This document shows positions 34,056-42,052 of a stretch of 64,000 bases of DNA, one piece after another. The notes beneath the pieces are model-generated. The model saw only the letters and a list, made by a program, of their open reading frames with translations. It was not told the origin of the DNA and ran no database searches. The number at the start of each line of letters is the position of its first letter. Position 1 is the first letter of the stretch. This DNA is from Larkinella soli. Lineage in GTDB: Bacteria > Bacteroidota > Bacteroidia > Cytophagales > Spirosomataceae. The stretch spans positions 59,006 through 123,005 of the forward strand of contig NZ_QTJY01000019.1 of NCBI RefSeq assembly GCF_003703975.1, read 5' to 3'. A program made the translations under genes and the position numbers.

Positions 34056-34274
34056 TTATTCGACCTGGAACAGGCGGCTAACGGGCTGTTCGAGGGCATC
34101 GGCCACCTCTTTCAGGTAAAAAGCGGAGGGATTGACCTTCCCGTTCTCCAGTCTTTCGATACTCTGGCGGTCTTTGAGGCAGGCGCGGGCCAGATCGGAC
34201 TGGCTCCAGCCTTTCGCCGTCCGAAGACGGATAATCGTTTGCCCCAGGCTCTCCAGAAACGACTTTTTGTCCAT
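34056..34274 (-). CDS. XRE-family small regulator
   Basis: This 72-residue protein is a single helix-turn-helix domain: LGQTIIRLRTAKGWSQSDLA, then DRQSIERLENGKVNPSAFYL and KEVADALEQPVSRLF. The ATG at 34274 was chosen over 34307. It is divergent from a 47-residue membrane microprotein with 39 bases between them, so autoregulation and control of that gene are possible. No toxin or prophage gene lies directly beside it. Confidence 0.87.
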   Translation of the reverse strand: MDKKSFLESLGQTIIRLRTAKGWSQSDLARACLKDRQSIERLENGKVNPSAFYLKEVADALEQPVSRLFQVE

Positions 34275-34313
34275 TGCGATACTATTTACATAAATATAAA
34301 ACCACACCGCTTC

Positions 34314-34457
34314 ATGTCGACCACCGATTTCATCGTTCTCTTTTTCCTGGGCGGGATCGTCCTCACCTACATTAAAATCAAACGGCTGTTCGGCCAGGAA
34401 TCGGATTACCTGAGCGACGATTCCGACGGCGACGGGGATGCGGACGGGGATGACTGA
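34314..34457 (+). CDS. Membrane microprotein with acidic tail
   Basis: This 47-residue protein is too short for strong homology. It has one membrane helix (TDFIVLFFLGGIVLTYIKIK) and a tail of repeated Asp and Gly (SDDSDGDGDADGDD). The tail resembles calcium-binding or charge-anchoring sequences. It could be a cation-sensing or membrane-stress peptide, but this is speculative. The next gene starts 66 bases downstream. Confidence 0.5.
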   Translation: MSTTDFIVLFFLGGIVLTYIKIKRLFGQESDYLSDDSDGDGDADGDD

Positions 34458-34523
34458 TCCCGGCCGGTCCGTTTGAGATTCCAGCCTGTTTTCGTACTTT
34501 TAGGGGGCTTGTCGAAAGATCTT

Positions 34524-34730
34524 ATGGAAATACTTCAGGAGGACGACCAATATATCATCAAGATTCCGATGAAATCGGTGGACGCTACGACGTTAGAAAA
34601 GTTACTGCGCCAGATTCGCCTGCAGGAATTATTATCTAAACGGCAGGGCAATGAAGATCAGGCCATTCAACTCGCTAATGAAATCAATAGCGAATGGTGG
34701 CAAGAAAACCAGCACCGCTTTTTAAAGTGA
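34524..34730 (+). CDS. Putative antitoxin of the PIN-domain pair
   Basis: This 68-residue protein shows no motif that I can name. It begins MEILQEDDQYIIKIPMKS and continues with a helix rich in Leu, Gln and Arg. It overlaps the PIN gene by four bases (GTGA), the usual coupling of a toxin-antitoxin pair, which is the main reason for the call. The ATG at 34524 was preferred to the opening at 34473. A -7-like TACTTTTA lies at 34495-34502. The AT-rich composition fits acquisition. Confidence 0.7.
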   Translation: MEILQEDDQYIIKIPMKSVDATTLEKLLRQIRLQELLSKRQGNEDQAIQLANEINSEWWQENQHRFLK

Positions 34731-35158
34731 AGACTTTTGTCGTTGATGCAAACATTGTAATCAGCGCAATGATTACAGCCGGAAGTAAAGCGGCCGACCT
34801 TCTCTTACAGCCACCTGCGCAAACGCGTTTTGTAAGCTGCCATTTTCTTCAAATTGAATTATTCAAACACAAGTCGAAGATTCAGCAGTTAAGCGGCTTA
34901 GATGAAGACTCTCTTATTGAACTTCTTTATGAACTTCTTAGTCATATTGAATTCATCAACGAAGCCTATATTCCTTTTGACTGCTGGGACCAAGCCAACC
35001 AACTACTTAAAGAAATTGATGTGAAGGACATCCCCTACATGGCTCTAGCCCTCCATCTAAATGCCCCCCTTTGGACAGGTGATCGCAAATTGACTGCTGG
35101 TTTACTATCCCGGGGTTTCGACAAATGTGTTTCTACCAGCCAACTAATGGCTGACTAA
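34727..35158 (+). CDS. PIN-domain ribonuclease, probable toxin
   Basis: This is a 143-residue PIN domain. The four acidic metal residues are Asp7 (FVVDANIVIS), Glu44 (QIELFKH), Asp101 (VKDIPYMALA) and Asp119 (WTGDRKL), so the nuclease site is complete. The GTG at 34727 overlaps the previous gene's TGA; an upstream ATG at 34694 would extend into that gene. VapC-like RNase toxicity is expected by family. It is AT-rich against its GC-rich neighbours. Confidence 0.85.
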   Translation: MKTFVVDANIVISAMITAGSKAADLLLQPPAQTRFVSCHFLQIELFKHKSKIQQLSGLDEDSLIELLYELLSHIEFINEAYIPFDCWDQANQLLKEIDVKDIPYMALALHLNAPLWTGDRKLTAGLLSRGFDKCVSTSQLMAD

Positions 35159-35175
35159 AAATTACATCTTCCACA

Positions 35176-36168
35176 ATGATGATTCAAAAAGCCCTCATTC
35201 TCTTCCTGACTACCCTCTCCTTCCCGGTTTTCTCCCAATCGTCCGCACCCGTGAAAAAGGAGACGGCCGGCAACCCGGTTTTCCCCGGCTGGTATGCCGA
35301 CCCGGAAGGCATCATCTTCGGGAAGGAATACTGGATCTACCCCACCTACTCCGCGCCCTACAACCAGCAGGTGTTCATGGACGCCTTCTCCTCGCCCGAC
35401 CTCGTCAACTGGACGAAGCACAGCCGCATCGTCGATACGACGGCCGTCAAATGGGCCAAACGGGCCATGTGGGCCCCGGCGGTGGTGGAGAAGGGTGGTA
35501 AATACTTCCTCTTTTTCGGGGCCAACGACATCCAGAACGACCAGCAGAAAGGCGGCATCGGGGTGGCCGTGGCCGACCGGCCGGAAGGCCCGTTCCGCGA
35601 TTACCTCGGCAAACCACTCATCGACCGGTTTCACAACGGGGCTCAGCCCATCGACCAGTTCGTTTTCAAGGACAAAGACGGGCAATATTACATGATCTAC
35701 GGCGGCTGGCGGCACTGTAACATCGCGAAGCTGAAAGACGACTTCACCGGCTTCGTCCCCTTCCCCGACGGCACGGTATTTAAGGAAATTACGCCGAAAG
35801 GCTACGTGGAAGGGCCGTTCATGTTCATGCGGAACGGCAAGTATTACTTCATGTGGTCGGAAGGCGGCTGGACCGGGCCGAATTATTCGGTGGCCTATGC
35901 CGTGGCCGACTCACCCTTCGGTCCGTTCGAGCGGGTGGATAAAATCCTGCAGCAGGACCCTAAAGTAGCGACCGGCGCCGGCCACCACTCGGTCATCCAG
36001 GTGCCGGGCAAAGACCGCTGGTATATTGTCTACCACCGCCGTCCGCTCACCGAAACCGACGGCAACCACCGCGAAACCTGCATCGATGTGATGGAATTCG
36101 ATGAAAAGGGCCTCATCAAACCCGTTAAGATCACCTTCGAGGGCGTGAAGCGAGAACCTTTGCGCTGA
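35176..36168 (+). CDS. GH43 family glycoside hydrolase
   Basis: The 330-residue exported enzyme has a signal peptide (LILFLTTLSFPVFSQ) and the five-bladed propeller of GH43. The catalytic set is Asp42 (WYADPEGII), Asp160 (PIDQFVF) and Glu212 (VEGPFMF), followed by MWSEGGWTGPNYSVAYA. Substrates in the family are arabinans, xylans or galactans; subfamily cannot be fixed by eye. It is followed by the AraC/SDR cassette, but there is no sign that they share a function. Confidence 0.9.
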   Translation: MMIQKALILFLTTLSFPVFSQSSAPVKKETAGNPVFPGWYADPEGIIFGKEYWIYPTYSAPYNQQVFMDAFSSPDLVNWTKHSRIVDTTAVKWAKRAMWAPAVVEKGGKYFLFFGANDIQNDQQKGGIGVAVADRPEGPFRDYLGKPLIDRFHNGAQPIDQFVFKDKDGQYYMIYGGWRHCNIAKLKDDFTGFVPFPDGTVFKEITPKGYVEGPFMFMRNGKYYFMWSEGGWTGPNYSVAYAVADSPFGPFERVDKILQQDPKVATGAGHHSVIQVPGKDRWYIVYHRRPLTETDGNHRETCIDVMEFDEKGLIKPVKITFEGVKREPLR

Positions 36169-36203
36169 GCGGGCGGTTTTCAGGAAAACACGAACCCTGA
36201 ACG

Positions 36204-36626
36204 ATGGCAACTCCGAAAGTACCGAAGAAAATTCTGGCCCGGCAGTATGAAATCACCGCCGACTTTCTGAAGGAACTGGACCGGCACCTCGACGACATCA
36301 TGGCGGGGCGGGTCACCGAGATGTTCGAAATCCGGGATTTTGCGGAGGTGATGCACATTCACCCGACCCACCTCAGCAATACCATCCGGCTCACCACCGG
36401 CCAGTCTCCCTGCTCTTTTTTCGAGGAAAAGATCATGGATATCGCCCGGGGTCTGCTGCGCGAAAGCACAGTGCCGGTGGCCGAAATAGCCGCCCGGCTC
36501 ACCTTCGATCCTTCCAACTTTACTAAATTCTTCAAGCGGTTCGAGGGCACCACCCCGAAGCAATACCGGGAGAACTACCTCCTGGCCTGGCTGGCGCCCG
36601 AAAAAACTGAAACTGTCACCATTTAA
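36204..36626 (+). CDS. Small AraC-type regulator lacking a ligand domain
   Basis: The 140-residue protein is almost only the double helix-turn-helix: RDFAEVMHIHPTHLSNTIRL and VPVAEIAARLTFDPSNFTKF, then FKRFEGTTPKQYRENY. No cupin or sensor domain precedes it, so it is controlled by level or by a partner. Its 3' end overlaps the first of two identical 15-bp repeats, which lie 5' of an SDR gene on the same strand and could be its own operator. Confidence 0.87.
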   Translation: MATPKVPKKILARQYEITADFLKELDRHLDDIMAGRVTEMFEIRDFAEVMHIHPTHLSNTIRLTTGQSPCSFFEEKIMDIARGLLRESTVPVAEIAARLTFDPSNFTKFFKRFEGTTPKQYRENYLLAWLAPEKTETVTI

Positions 36627-36642
36627 TCTGAAACTGTCACCA
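36607..36642 (+). promoter_or_regulatory. Two 15-bp direct repeats, AraC operator candidate
   Basis: CTGAAACTGTCACCA occurs at 36607-36621 and 36628-36642, exactly 21 bp apart (two helical turns). Direct half-sites at this spacing are the usual AraC-family layout. The sites lie just upstream of a -7-like CAATTTTG (36665-36672) and of the SDR start at 36699. Confidence 0.65.
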
Positions 36643-36698
36643 GAAACGGAACGGCGACCCGTGGCAATTTTGCACCATCACTTTTGAATGAAGTAACG

Positions 36699-37463
36699 AT
36701 GGAATCAGCAAACAAAATTGCCCTGATCACCGGCGGAAGTCGTGGACTCGGAAAGAACATGGCCCTGCAGCTGGCCGCCAAAGGAGTAGACGTCATCCTG
36801 ACCTACCGCACCAAAAAGGAAGAAGCCGAGGCCGTGGTGGCTGAAATTGAACAAACCGGCCGCAAGGCGGTGGCCCTGCCGCTCGATACGGCCGAAATGA
36901 GCCAATTCGACGGTTTTTTCGCTCAAGTGGCTGAACGGCTTCAGACAGTCTGGAACCGGAACACCTTCGATTTTCTGATCAATAATGCCGGCATCGACGC
37001 CCGCTCGATGTTCCCGGAAACCACCGAAGCCGACGTCGACCGCCTGTTTAACATTCACTTCAAGGGCGTTTATTTCCTGACGCAGAAAGCCCTTCCGCTG
37101 CTGGCCGACGGCGGTCGGATCATCAACCTCTCGACCGGCCTGACCCGGTTTACGACACCAGGCTACGCGGCCTATGCGGCCATGAAAGGCGCCGTCGAAG
37201 TGCTGACCCGGTATCTGGCGAAGGAACTCGGCCCGCGCGGCATCACGGTCAACACCGTGGCCCCCGGCATCATCGAAACGGACTTCACGAAATCGGCGCT
37301 GGAGTCCCACCCCGGCGTCAGGGAACACATTGCCTCCAACATCGCCCTGGGCCGCATCGGCGTGGCCGGCGACATCGGCGGGGTGGTGGCCTTCCTGTGT
37401 TCGGAAGAAGCCCGCTGGGTCAACGCGCAGCGGATTGAAGCGTCCGGCGGGATGTTTCTGTAA
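36699..37463 (+). CDS. SDR-family oxidoreductase
   Basis: The 254-residue classical short-chain dehydrogenase has the NAD(P) motif ITGGSRGLGKN, NNAGID, catalytic Ser in IINLSTGL, and Tyr/Lys in YAAYAAMKGA, followed by VAPGIIETDF. It resembles 3-oxoacyl-ACP reductase/FabG-like enzymes, but the substrate is not known. The ATG at 36699 was chosen; a TTG at 36684 is possible. It follows an AraC regulator whose operator candidate is in the 72-bp gap, a cassette common in this group. Confidence 0.9.
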   Translation: MESANKIALITGGSRGLGKNMALQLAAKGVDVILTYRTKKEEAEAVVAEIEQTGRKAVALPLDTAEMSQFDGFFAQVAERLQTVWNRNTFDFLINNAGIDARSMFPETTEADVDRLFNIHFKGVYFLTQKALPLLADGGRIINLSTGLTRFTTPGYAAYAAMKGAVEVLTRYLAKELGPRGITVNTVAPGIIETDFTKSALESHPGVREHIASNIALGRIGVAGDIGGVVAFLCSEEARWVNAQRIEASGGMFL

Positions 37464-37467
37464 AACA

Positions 37468-37494
37468 GAAAGCCCCGGTTTTGCCGGGGCTTTC
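37468..37494. terminator. Bidirectional terminator between SDR gene and 37500 gene
   Basis: GAAAGCCCCGG (37468-37478) pairs with CCGGGGCTTTC (37484-37494) around TTTTG. It lies between convergent genes, directly after the SDR stop and just before the stop of the minus-strand gene. Confidence 0.88.
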
Positions 37495-37499
37495 TTCGA

Positions 37500-38756
37500 T
37501 CAGGTCTTCCGTTTCTTCTTTTTGGCCGACGGGAACAGCACATTGTTGAGAATCAGGCGATACCCCGGCGAATTGGGGTGCAGGTTCAGGTCGGTGGCCA
37601 TCTTCCAGCCCCCACCCCGGACGCTCTCGGGGTCGTGGCCGCCGTAGAACGTCCACTGCCCATTGGCCAGTTCGCCGTAGATGTAGCGGTCGGACGACTG
37701 GCTGGTACCCATCACGAGCACGTTCGGTTTAACGGTGCTTTTCCGGAAAGCCGTCGTCTGGCCGTGAAACTCCTTGATGATCGACTCGTGGTTCTGCACG
37801 AGCATGGCCGGAATCACATCCCACTTGGCCGAAAAGTTGAACAGGCTGAAATAGCCGGTCGGCTGGTCCCAGCCGCCGAACCGACCTGCCGAGCTGTTGA
37901 TGTCGGAGAACGACATACCGCCGTAGCCGTTGTCGAGTTCGAGCGTAAAGTTCTGAAAGGCAACGGTTTTGCCGAAATCCAGCTTCGACTGGGCGTTCGG
38001 GTCGATGCCGTCGCCGTCGTAGGTGCCGCCTACGATGTCGACGCCCTCGGCCGCCAGCGCGATGTCGAAGGTTTCGGCCCCCGAACACATGGCGAACAGG
38101 TAGCCGCCCCCGGCGCAGAAATCCCGGATCTTTTTGGCGACGGCCAGCTTCATGTTCGACACTTTCGGATAGCCGAATTTTCGGGCAATATCTTCCTGGG
38201 CCTTCACGTCTTCGGGCGACATCCGGCGCGTGTTGCGTCCATACTGGCCGGTAAAATCCTCGTGGTGCAGGTGGAGCCAGTCGTATTTGACCAGATCGCC
38301 CTTCAGGATTTCGGCGTCATACACGACTTCATACGGTATTTCGGCATAATTCAGCACCAGCAGCACCGCGTCGGTATTTTCAAACTCGGACGGGCTGACC
38401 TTGATCGGGGAGTACACCACGATTTTAGCCGCCGTCACCAGTTTCACGACGTCCATGTTGAGGTCGGGATTGGAGATTTCCTTGCGGATGGAGGCCGCCG
38501 ACGCGTCGGATATGACCTCGAAGGAAACCCCGCGAACCCGGCATTCGGTGGCGGCCGCCGACGTTTCCTTAATCATGAAACTGCCCCCGCGGTAATTCAG
38601 CAGCCACTCGACTTCCTGGTCCTGCTTCAGAATGTGGTAGGCGATCCCGTAAGCCTTCAGGTGATTGACCTGTTTGTCGTCCATCGGGATCAGGATGGAG
38701 TTGGCGCGGCCGGCAACGGCACATACCGCCAGCAGGAGAGTGAAAAAATGCTTCAT
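37500..38756 (-). CDS. Conserved exported GATase-like protein
   Basis: The 418-residue protein has a signal peptide (FTLLLAVCAVAGRANS) followed by SILIPMDDKQVNHLKAYGIA and EVEWLLNYRGGSFMIK, a conserved Bacteroidota opening. The middle has a class I glutamine-amidotransferase-like layout, with GGYLFAMCSGAETFDIAL (possible nucleophile Cys) and later FYGGHDPESVRGGG. Proteins of this type are sometimes labelled asparagine synthetase B, but I see no asparagine-synthetase domains. The C-terminus is basic (KKKKRKT). The function is unknown. Confidence 0.72.
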   Translation of the reverse strand: MKHFFTLLLAVCAVAGRANSILIPMDDKQVNHLKAYGIAYHILKQDQEVEWLLNYRGGSFMIKETSAAATECRVRGVSFEVISDASAASIRKEISNPDLNMDVVKLVTAAKIVVYSPIKVSPSEFENTDAVLLVLNYAEIPYEVVYDAEILKGDLVKYDWLHLHHEDFTGQYGRNTRRMSPEDVKAQEDIARKFGYPKVSNMKLAVAKKIRDFCAGGGYLFAMCSGAETFDIALAAEGVDIVGGTYDGDGIDPNAQSKLDFGKTVAFQNFTLELDNGYGGMSFSDINSSAGRFGGWDQPTGYFSLFNFSAKWDVIPAMLVQNHESIIKEFHGQTTAFRKSTVKPNVLVMGTSQSSDRYIYGELANGQWTFYGGHDPESVRGGGWKMATDLNLHPNSPGYRLILNNVLFPSAKKKKRKT

Positions 38757-38906
38757 AACGTAATCAGGGTTAGAGAACTCGACTGCTTTTTGGCTATAAG
38801 GTGCGGTTTGCCAACGGTTTAGGGAAATACTGATTACAACCGGCTTTCTGTAGCTTTGTTTTCGGAGGTTTCAACGGTTCGGAAACGGGCGATCCTCCGG
38901 CCTGCC

Positions 38907-39338
38907 CTATGAATGGTCATGGATCATCCGCCAGCCTTTCCGGGTGCGGGTCCAGACGGTGGTGAACCAGCCGGTCCGGTCGGGTTTGCCTCCGCCGGTC
39001 AGCACGAACTGCCCCGTCACGAGAGCGGCTTTCTTCCCCAGCATCCGCACGGCGACGTGGTCGTAGCGGAGGGTCTGGAGCGGCCGGCCGGTTTTCCAGA
39101 AGCCGTTCCGCATGGTATTTTCGATCACCTCGACCCCGCCCCGCGGCCCGTTCGGCCCCATTTCGGTAGCTTCCGGAATATAGGCGCTCAGGTATTGCGG
39201 CAGGTTGCCTTTGTTCCAGCCGACCGAGGTGGAATCCAGGGTCGCCCGGATCTGCGCTTCGGCCGAGCGGGGCACAGGAGCGCTCCAACCGGTAATTGCC
39301 AAAAGCAAAAAGGCTGCGAACGGAATAAATCGATTCAT
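38907..39338 (-). CDS. Exported SnoaL/NTF2-like protein (DUF4440 type)
   Basis: The 143-residue protein has a short signal peptide (IPFAAFLLLAITGWS) and an NTF2-like fold: EAQIRATLDSTSVGWNKGNL, YIPEATEMGPNG, and TGWFTTVWTRTRKGWRMIHDHS at the end. The pattern is that of DUF4440/SnoaL-like proteins, which may bind small molecules. The ATG at 39338 precedes the leader; a start at 39398 would add 20 non-family residues. Confidence 0.82.
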   Translation of the reverse strand: MNRFIPFAAFLLLAITGWSAPVPRSAEAQIRATLDSTSVGWNKGNLPQYLSAYIPEATEMGPNGPRGGVEVIENTMRNGFWKTGRPLQTLRYDHVAVRMLGKKAALVTGQFVLTGGGKPDRTGWFTTVWTRTRKGWRMIHDHS

Positions 39339-39499
39339 ATCTTCAGGTAAGGGATTGGAAGTCAAGTCAAGATAGCAAATCCGGCTATCAATTTCCACTT
39401 ATAAGTAACCAACCTATTGGAAACGTTACTTATTTACCCGAACCCGCCGGTTGTTAACTCCATCTGGCGTCTTTTCCGGCCCGGAGTCACCTTTGTGGC

Positions 39500-40498
39500 A
39501 TGAAAATCGTCTTCGTTACCAACTGGGTACTCATCGGGCTATACGGTCTTTTCCTGCTTTTTTCCTTCACCGGCATCGGCCGTCCGGGCAATGATGCGGC
39601 CGGCCGGGGCATGGAATCCGGATTTGTGTTTCTCGGAGCGATTGTTCTCGCTGTATTGATTGTCCTGAACTTCCTTCCTTATCGGGGTACGCGCATAACG
39701 GCACTGGTCATTCTGGCACTTCCGGCCCTGGGCATGGTGGCGGGCCGGATGCAGCATTATTTTGTGCTGAGCGGCCAGCAGCAGGACGCCGTCGCCCGGT
39801 CGAACGGGTCGTTCTTCTTCGAAGACCCGCAGCGCCGGGAAATCGCGGCCGCCGTCGCGGCCGGAGATACGGAACGGCTTCAGACCCTTCTCAATCAGCC
39901 GGTTCCGCAGCTCAATGAATGCGGGAACCAGGGCACCACGCTCCTTGATTTTGCCGCCTTTGCCGCCATGGAAAAGGCCGACTCTCCGCAAATCCTGCAA
40001 TGCATGGAGCTGCTGATGAAAAAGGGAGCCACCCTCCAGGGGCCGGACAGCGTCCATACGCCCACGCACCATCAGATCTGTTCGACCGGATCGGTCACGC
40101 TCCTGAAGTGGTTTCTGGATCATGGCGCCGACGCCAACACGACTCCCTACGAGTCGGAACCCATCCTTTTTAAAGTGATGGAGTACGACGTCGACCGGCT
40201 GGAAAAGGTGAAGCTGCTGCTGGAACACGGAGCGGACCCGAACGCCCGGGTGCCGAATTACGGACACAACTGGAAGGCAAATTATACCCCCCTGTTGTAT
40301 GCCGCCCACGAACAGCTGTGGGCCCTGGGACTACTCCTGCTGGAACACGGCGCCGATCCGGCCCGGGACGTTTCAAAAGGCCGGGAACTGGAGGCCACCC
40401 TGAAAAGACATGCCGAGTTATACGCGGAATCCGGGGAAACCCCGGTCGAGTTCACCGCCTTCCGAAACAAACTCGAAGCTCTGCCGGCAAAAAAATAA
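39500..40498 (+). CDS. Membrane-anchored ankyrin-repeat protein
   Basis: The 332-residue protein has three hydrophobic segments in the first 95 residues (VLIGLYGLFLLFSF, FVFLGAIVLAVLIVLNFL, ALVILALPALGMVA). Ankyrin-like repeats follow from about residue 115: AAVAAGDTERLQTLLNQ, LLKWFLDHGADANTT, KVKLLLEHGADPNARV and LGLLLLEHGADPARDV. These bind protein partners. Its stop overlaps the start of the next gene (TAATG), so the two are translationally coupled and probably work together. The partner is unknown. Confidence 0.82.
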   Translation: MKIVFVTNWVLIGLYGLFLLFSFTGIGRPGNDAAGRGMESGFVFLGAIVLAVLIVLNFLPYRGTRITALVILALPALGMVAGRMQHYFVLSGQQQDAVARSNGSFFFEDPQRREIAAAVAAGDTERLQTLLNQPVPQLNECGNQGTTLLDFAAFAAMEKADSPQILQCMELLMKKGATLQGPDSVHTPTHHQICSTGSVTLLKWFLDHGADANTTPYESEPILFKVMEYDVDRLEKVKLLLEHGADPNARVPNYGHNWKANYTPLLYAAHEQLWALGLLLLEHGADPARDVSKGRELEATLKRHAELYAESGETPVEFTAFRNKLEALPAKK

Positions 40499-41076
40499 TG
40501 AAAAGTTTTCTCTATGGGCTGTTGATCAGCCTGTCGACGGCCGGCTTCGGCTTTCCGGCCGCAACAAGCATGACGTCACCGAAGCCGGCCCCGACCCGGG
40601 CCGGCACCCCGGACCGTCAGGCGGCCGGCCGGACCGTTGTCCGGTTTCTGCAGTGGTACAGCAGCCACCTCGATTCGGCCGGCCGGATTATCCTGGTCGA
40701 TCAGCCGGCCGGAAAGAACTATTCGGTGAATTTCCGGAACGGTGAAAAATATCTCGCCCTGCTCAAAAACAGCGGCCACCTCACCGACGCCTACCTGAAC
40801 GAATGGCGCACGTATTTCCGGGATCGCCAGAAGGGCTTCGAGCTGAATCCGCAGAAAGAAGGCCCGCCCACCGGGTTTGAATATGATCTGGTGCTGCTGA
40901 GCCAGAATGCGGACGTCCAGATGAAGAACCTGAATCGTTTACGGATCGACAAGGTGACCGTTCGGGCCGACCGGGCGACGGTGCAGTGTACCCTGCTGGA
41001 GAATTATGAATTCCGGCTGGTCCGCCGGAACAATCGCTGGCTCATCAACGAAATCCTGAACCTGAGTGCGGAATAG
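40498..41076 (+). CDS. Exported NTF2/DUF3828-like protein
   Basis: The 192-residue protein begins at the ATG that shares a base with the previous gene's stop. It has a signal peptide (FLYGLLISLSTAGFGFPAAT), then a helix with VRFLQWYSSHLDSAGRII and a C-terminal beta region (YEFRLVRRNNRWLINEILNL), a layout like DUF3828. The function is not known; coupling to the ankyrin protein is the best clue. Confidence 0.7.
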   Translation: MKSFLYGLLISLSTAGFGFPAATSMTSPKPAPTRAGTPDRQAAGRTVVRFLQWYSSHLDSAGRIILVDQPAGKNYSVNFRNGEKYLALLKNSGHLTDAYLNEWRTYFRDRQKGFELNPQKEGPPTGFEYDLVLLSQNADVQMKNLNRLRIDKVTVRADRATVQCTLLENYEFRLVRRNNRWLINEILNLSAE

Positions 41077-41094
41077 TCTGCGGACACAAAAAAA

Positions 41095-41112
41095 GCGGAC
41101 CGAGCGGTCCGC
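41095..41112. terminator. Bidirectional terminator
   Basis: GCGGACC (41095-41101) pairs with GGTCCGC (41106-41112) around GAGC, flanked by an A-run on the left and CTTTTAAAA on the right. It ends both the 40498 gene and the PspC gene that converges on it. Confidence 0.85.
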
Positions 41113-41149
41113 CTTTTAAAAAAACCAGTTTCATCAAATAATCAATCGT

Positions 41150-41407
41150 TTATACCTGCTGTTTCGTGGGTTGGGCCGGCAGAAAACGCTCCCCTTTCGG
41201 CATCACGATCCACAGGATGAAGTACACCAGCACCACAGGGAAGGGGATCGGTGCGAAAACGAGCAGGATGAAAATCACCCGAACCAGCACCTTGTCGATG
41301 CCGAAGTAATCGGCCAGACCGGCGGCTACGCCACCTAAGACGGATTCGGAAGGAATGCGGTGCAATTGTTTCGTTGTCATGGCTTTATTGTTAGTTTCTT
41401 TGTTCAT
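41150..41407 (-). CDS. PspC-domain small membrane protein
   Basis: The 85-residue protein has the PspC pattern HRIPSESVLGGVAAGLADYF, then GIDKVLVRVIFILLVF and VYFILWIVMPKGE, i.e. one amphipathic helix and two hydrophobic ones. PspC proteins take part in membrane-stress responses. ATG codons at 41407 and 41380 are both possible; the first is nearer to a perfect promoter. The long opening to 41515 is not conserved. Confidence 0.87.
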   Translation of the reverse strand: MNKETNNKAMTTKQLHRIPSESVLGGVAAGLADYFGIDKVLVRVIFILLVFAPIPFPVVLVYFILWIVMPKGERFLPAQPTKQQV

Positions 41408-41425
41408 TGGTCGTTGTTGTTGATT

Positions 41426-41455
41426 CAAAGGTACTATGCTATACCAAGTAGTCAA
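41426..41455 (-). promoter_or_regulatory. Full promoter of the PspC gene
   Basis: On the minus strand TTG (41455-41453) is followed by 19 bases and TACCTTTG (41433-41426), a complete Bacteroidota -33/-7 promoter, 18 bases before the ATG at 41407. It is the best promoter in the window. Confidence 0.75.
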
Positions 41456-41524
41456 ACGAGCTTCGTATGAATGGATTCGGGACTCCTTGAAAGGTGAAAA
41501 AGAGGGACGGCCCACGCCGGTGGA

Positions 41525-42019
41525 TCAGCGCTTGTCGTAATACCGATGGACCAGGAATACGATGGGGAGACTGACGAAGAAAATAAGAATCAGCATGCCG
41601 ATTCCGGCCTGAAGAATCCGGAAGGGGACCTCCGGCGTATTGGAGAGAGGCAGCACTACCCGGTTCATGATGACCCAGATAAACAGACCGTACAGAACAA
41701 TCGTCAAAGCGATATTCCGGGAGATGAACCGGACGCGGGGATACAGAAAATAGAAGAACAACGTCCAGGCGAAGGCGATCAGAAAGTGAAACACCAGCCC
41801 GCAGAAAACCATCAGCCCCCCGCCCTCGAAAGCCGCCGGACCGAAGACGCCACTGGCGATGAACTGAAACAGTCGAACCGGATTGGAGCGGCCCGAAAGC
41901 ACAACGAAAACCACAGCGGCCAGTGCATCCAGCACGCCCGCCAGCAGCCCGGCCCCGACGAGCATCCCGACCGGATGCCGGCGGTTGGTCGGGCCGGCCA
42001 GAGAAACGGAGTCAGCCAT
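41525..42019 (-). CDS. Four-helix integral membrane protein of unknown function
   Basis: The 164-residue protein has four hydrophobic helices: GMLVGAGLLAGVLDALAAVV, GLMVFCGLVFHFLIAFAW, TIVLYGLFIWVIMN and GMLILIFFVSLPIVFLV. I do not recognise a named family with certainty. It ends 33 bases after the hydrolase stop, and this gap contains an inverted repeat (ATTAGGA at 42026-42032 and TCCTAAT at 42043-42049). It is last of three minus-strand genes. Confidence 0.75.
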   Translation of the reverse strand: MADSVSLAGPTNRRHPVGMLVGAGLLAGVLDALAAVVFVVLSGRSNPVRLFQFIASGVFGPAAFEGGGLMVFCGLVFHFLIAFAWTLFFYFLYPRVRFISRNIALTIVLYGLFIWVIMNRVVLPLSNTPEVPFRILQAGIGMLILIFFVSLPIVFLVHRYYDKR

Positions 42020-42052
42020 AGTCGATTAGGATAAATAAAACTCCTAATAGTA

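Noticed and set aside
37500..38756. Asparagine synthetase B annotation for this gene
   Set aside because: The protein has a signal peptide and a GATase-like centre but no N-terminal Cys2 glutaminase or ATP-pyrophosphatase motif.
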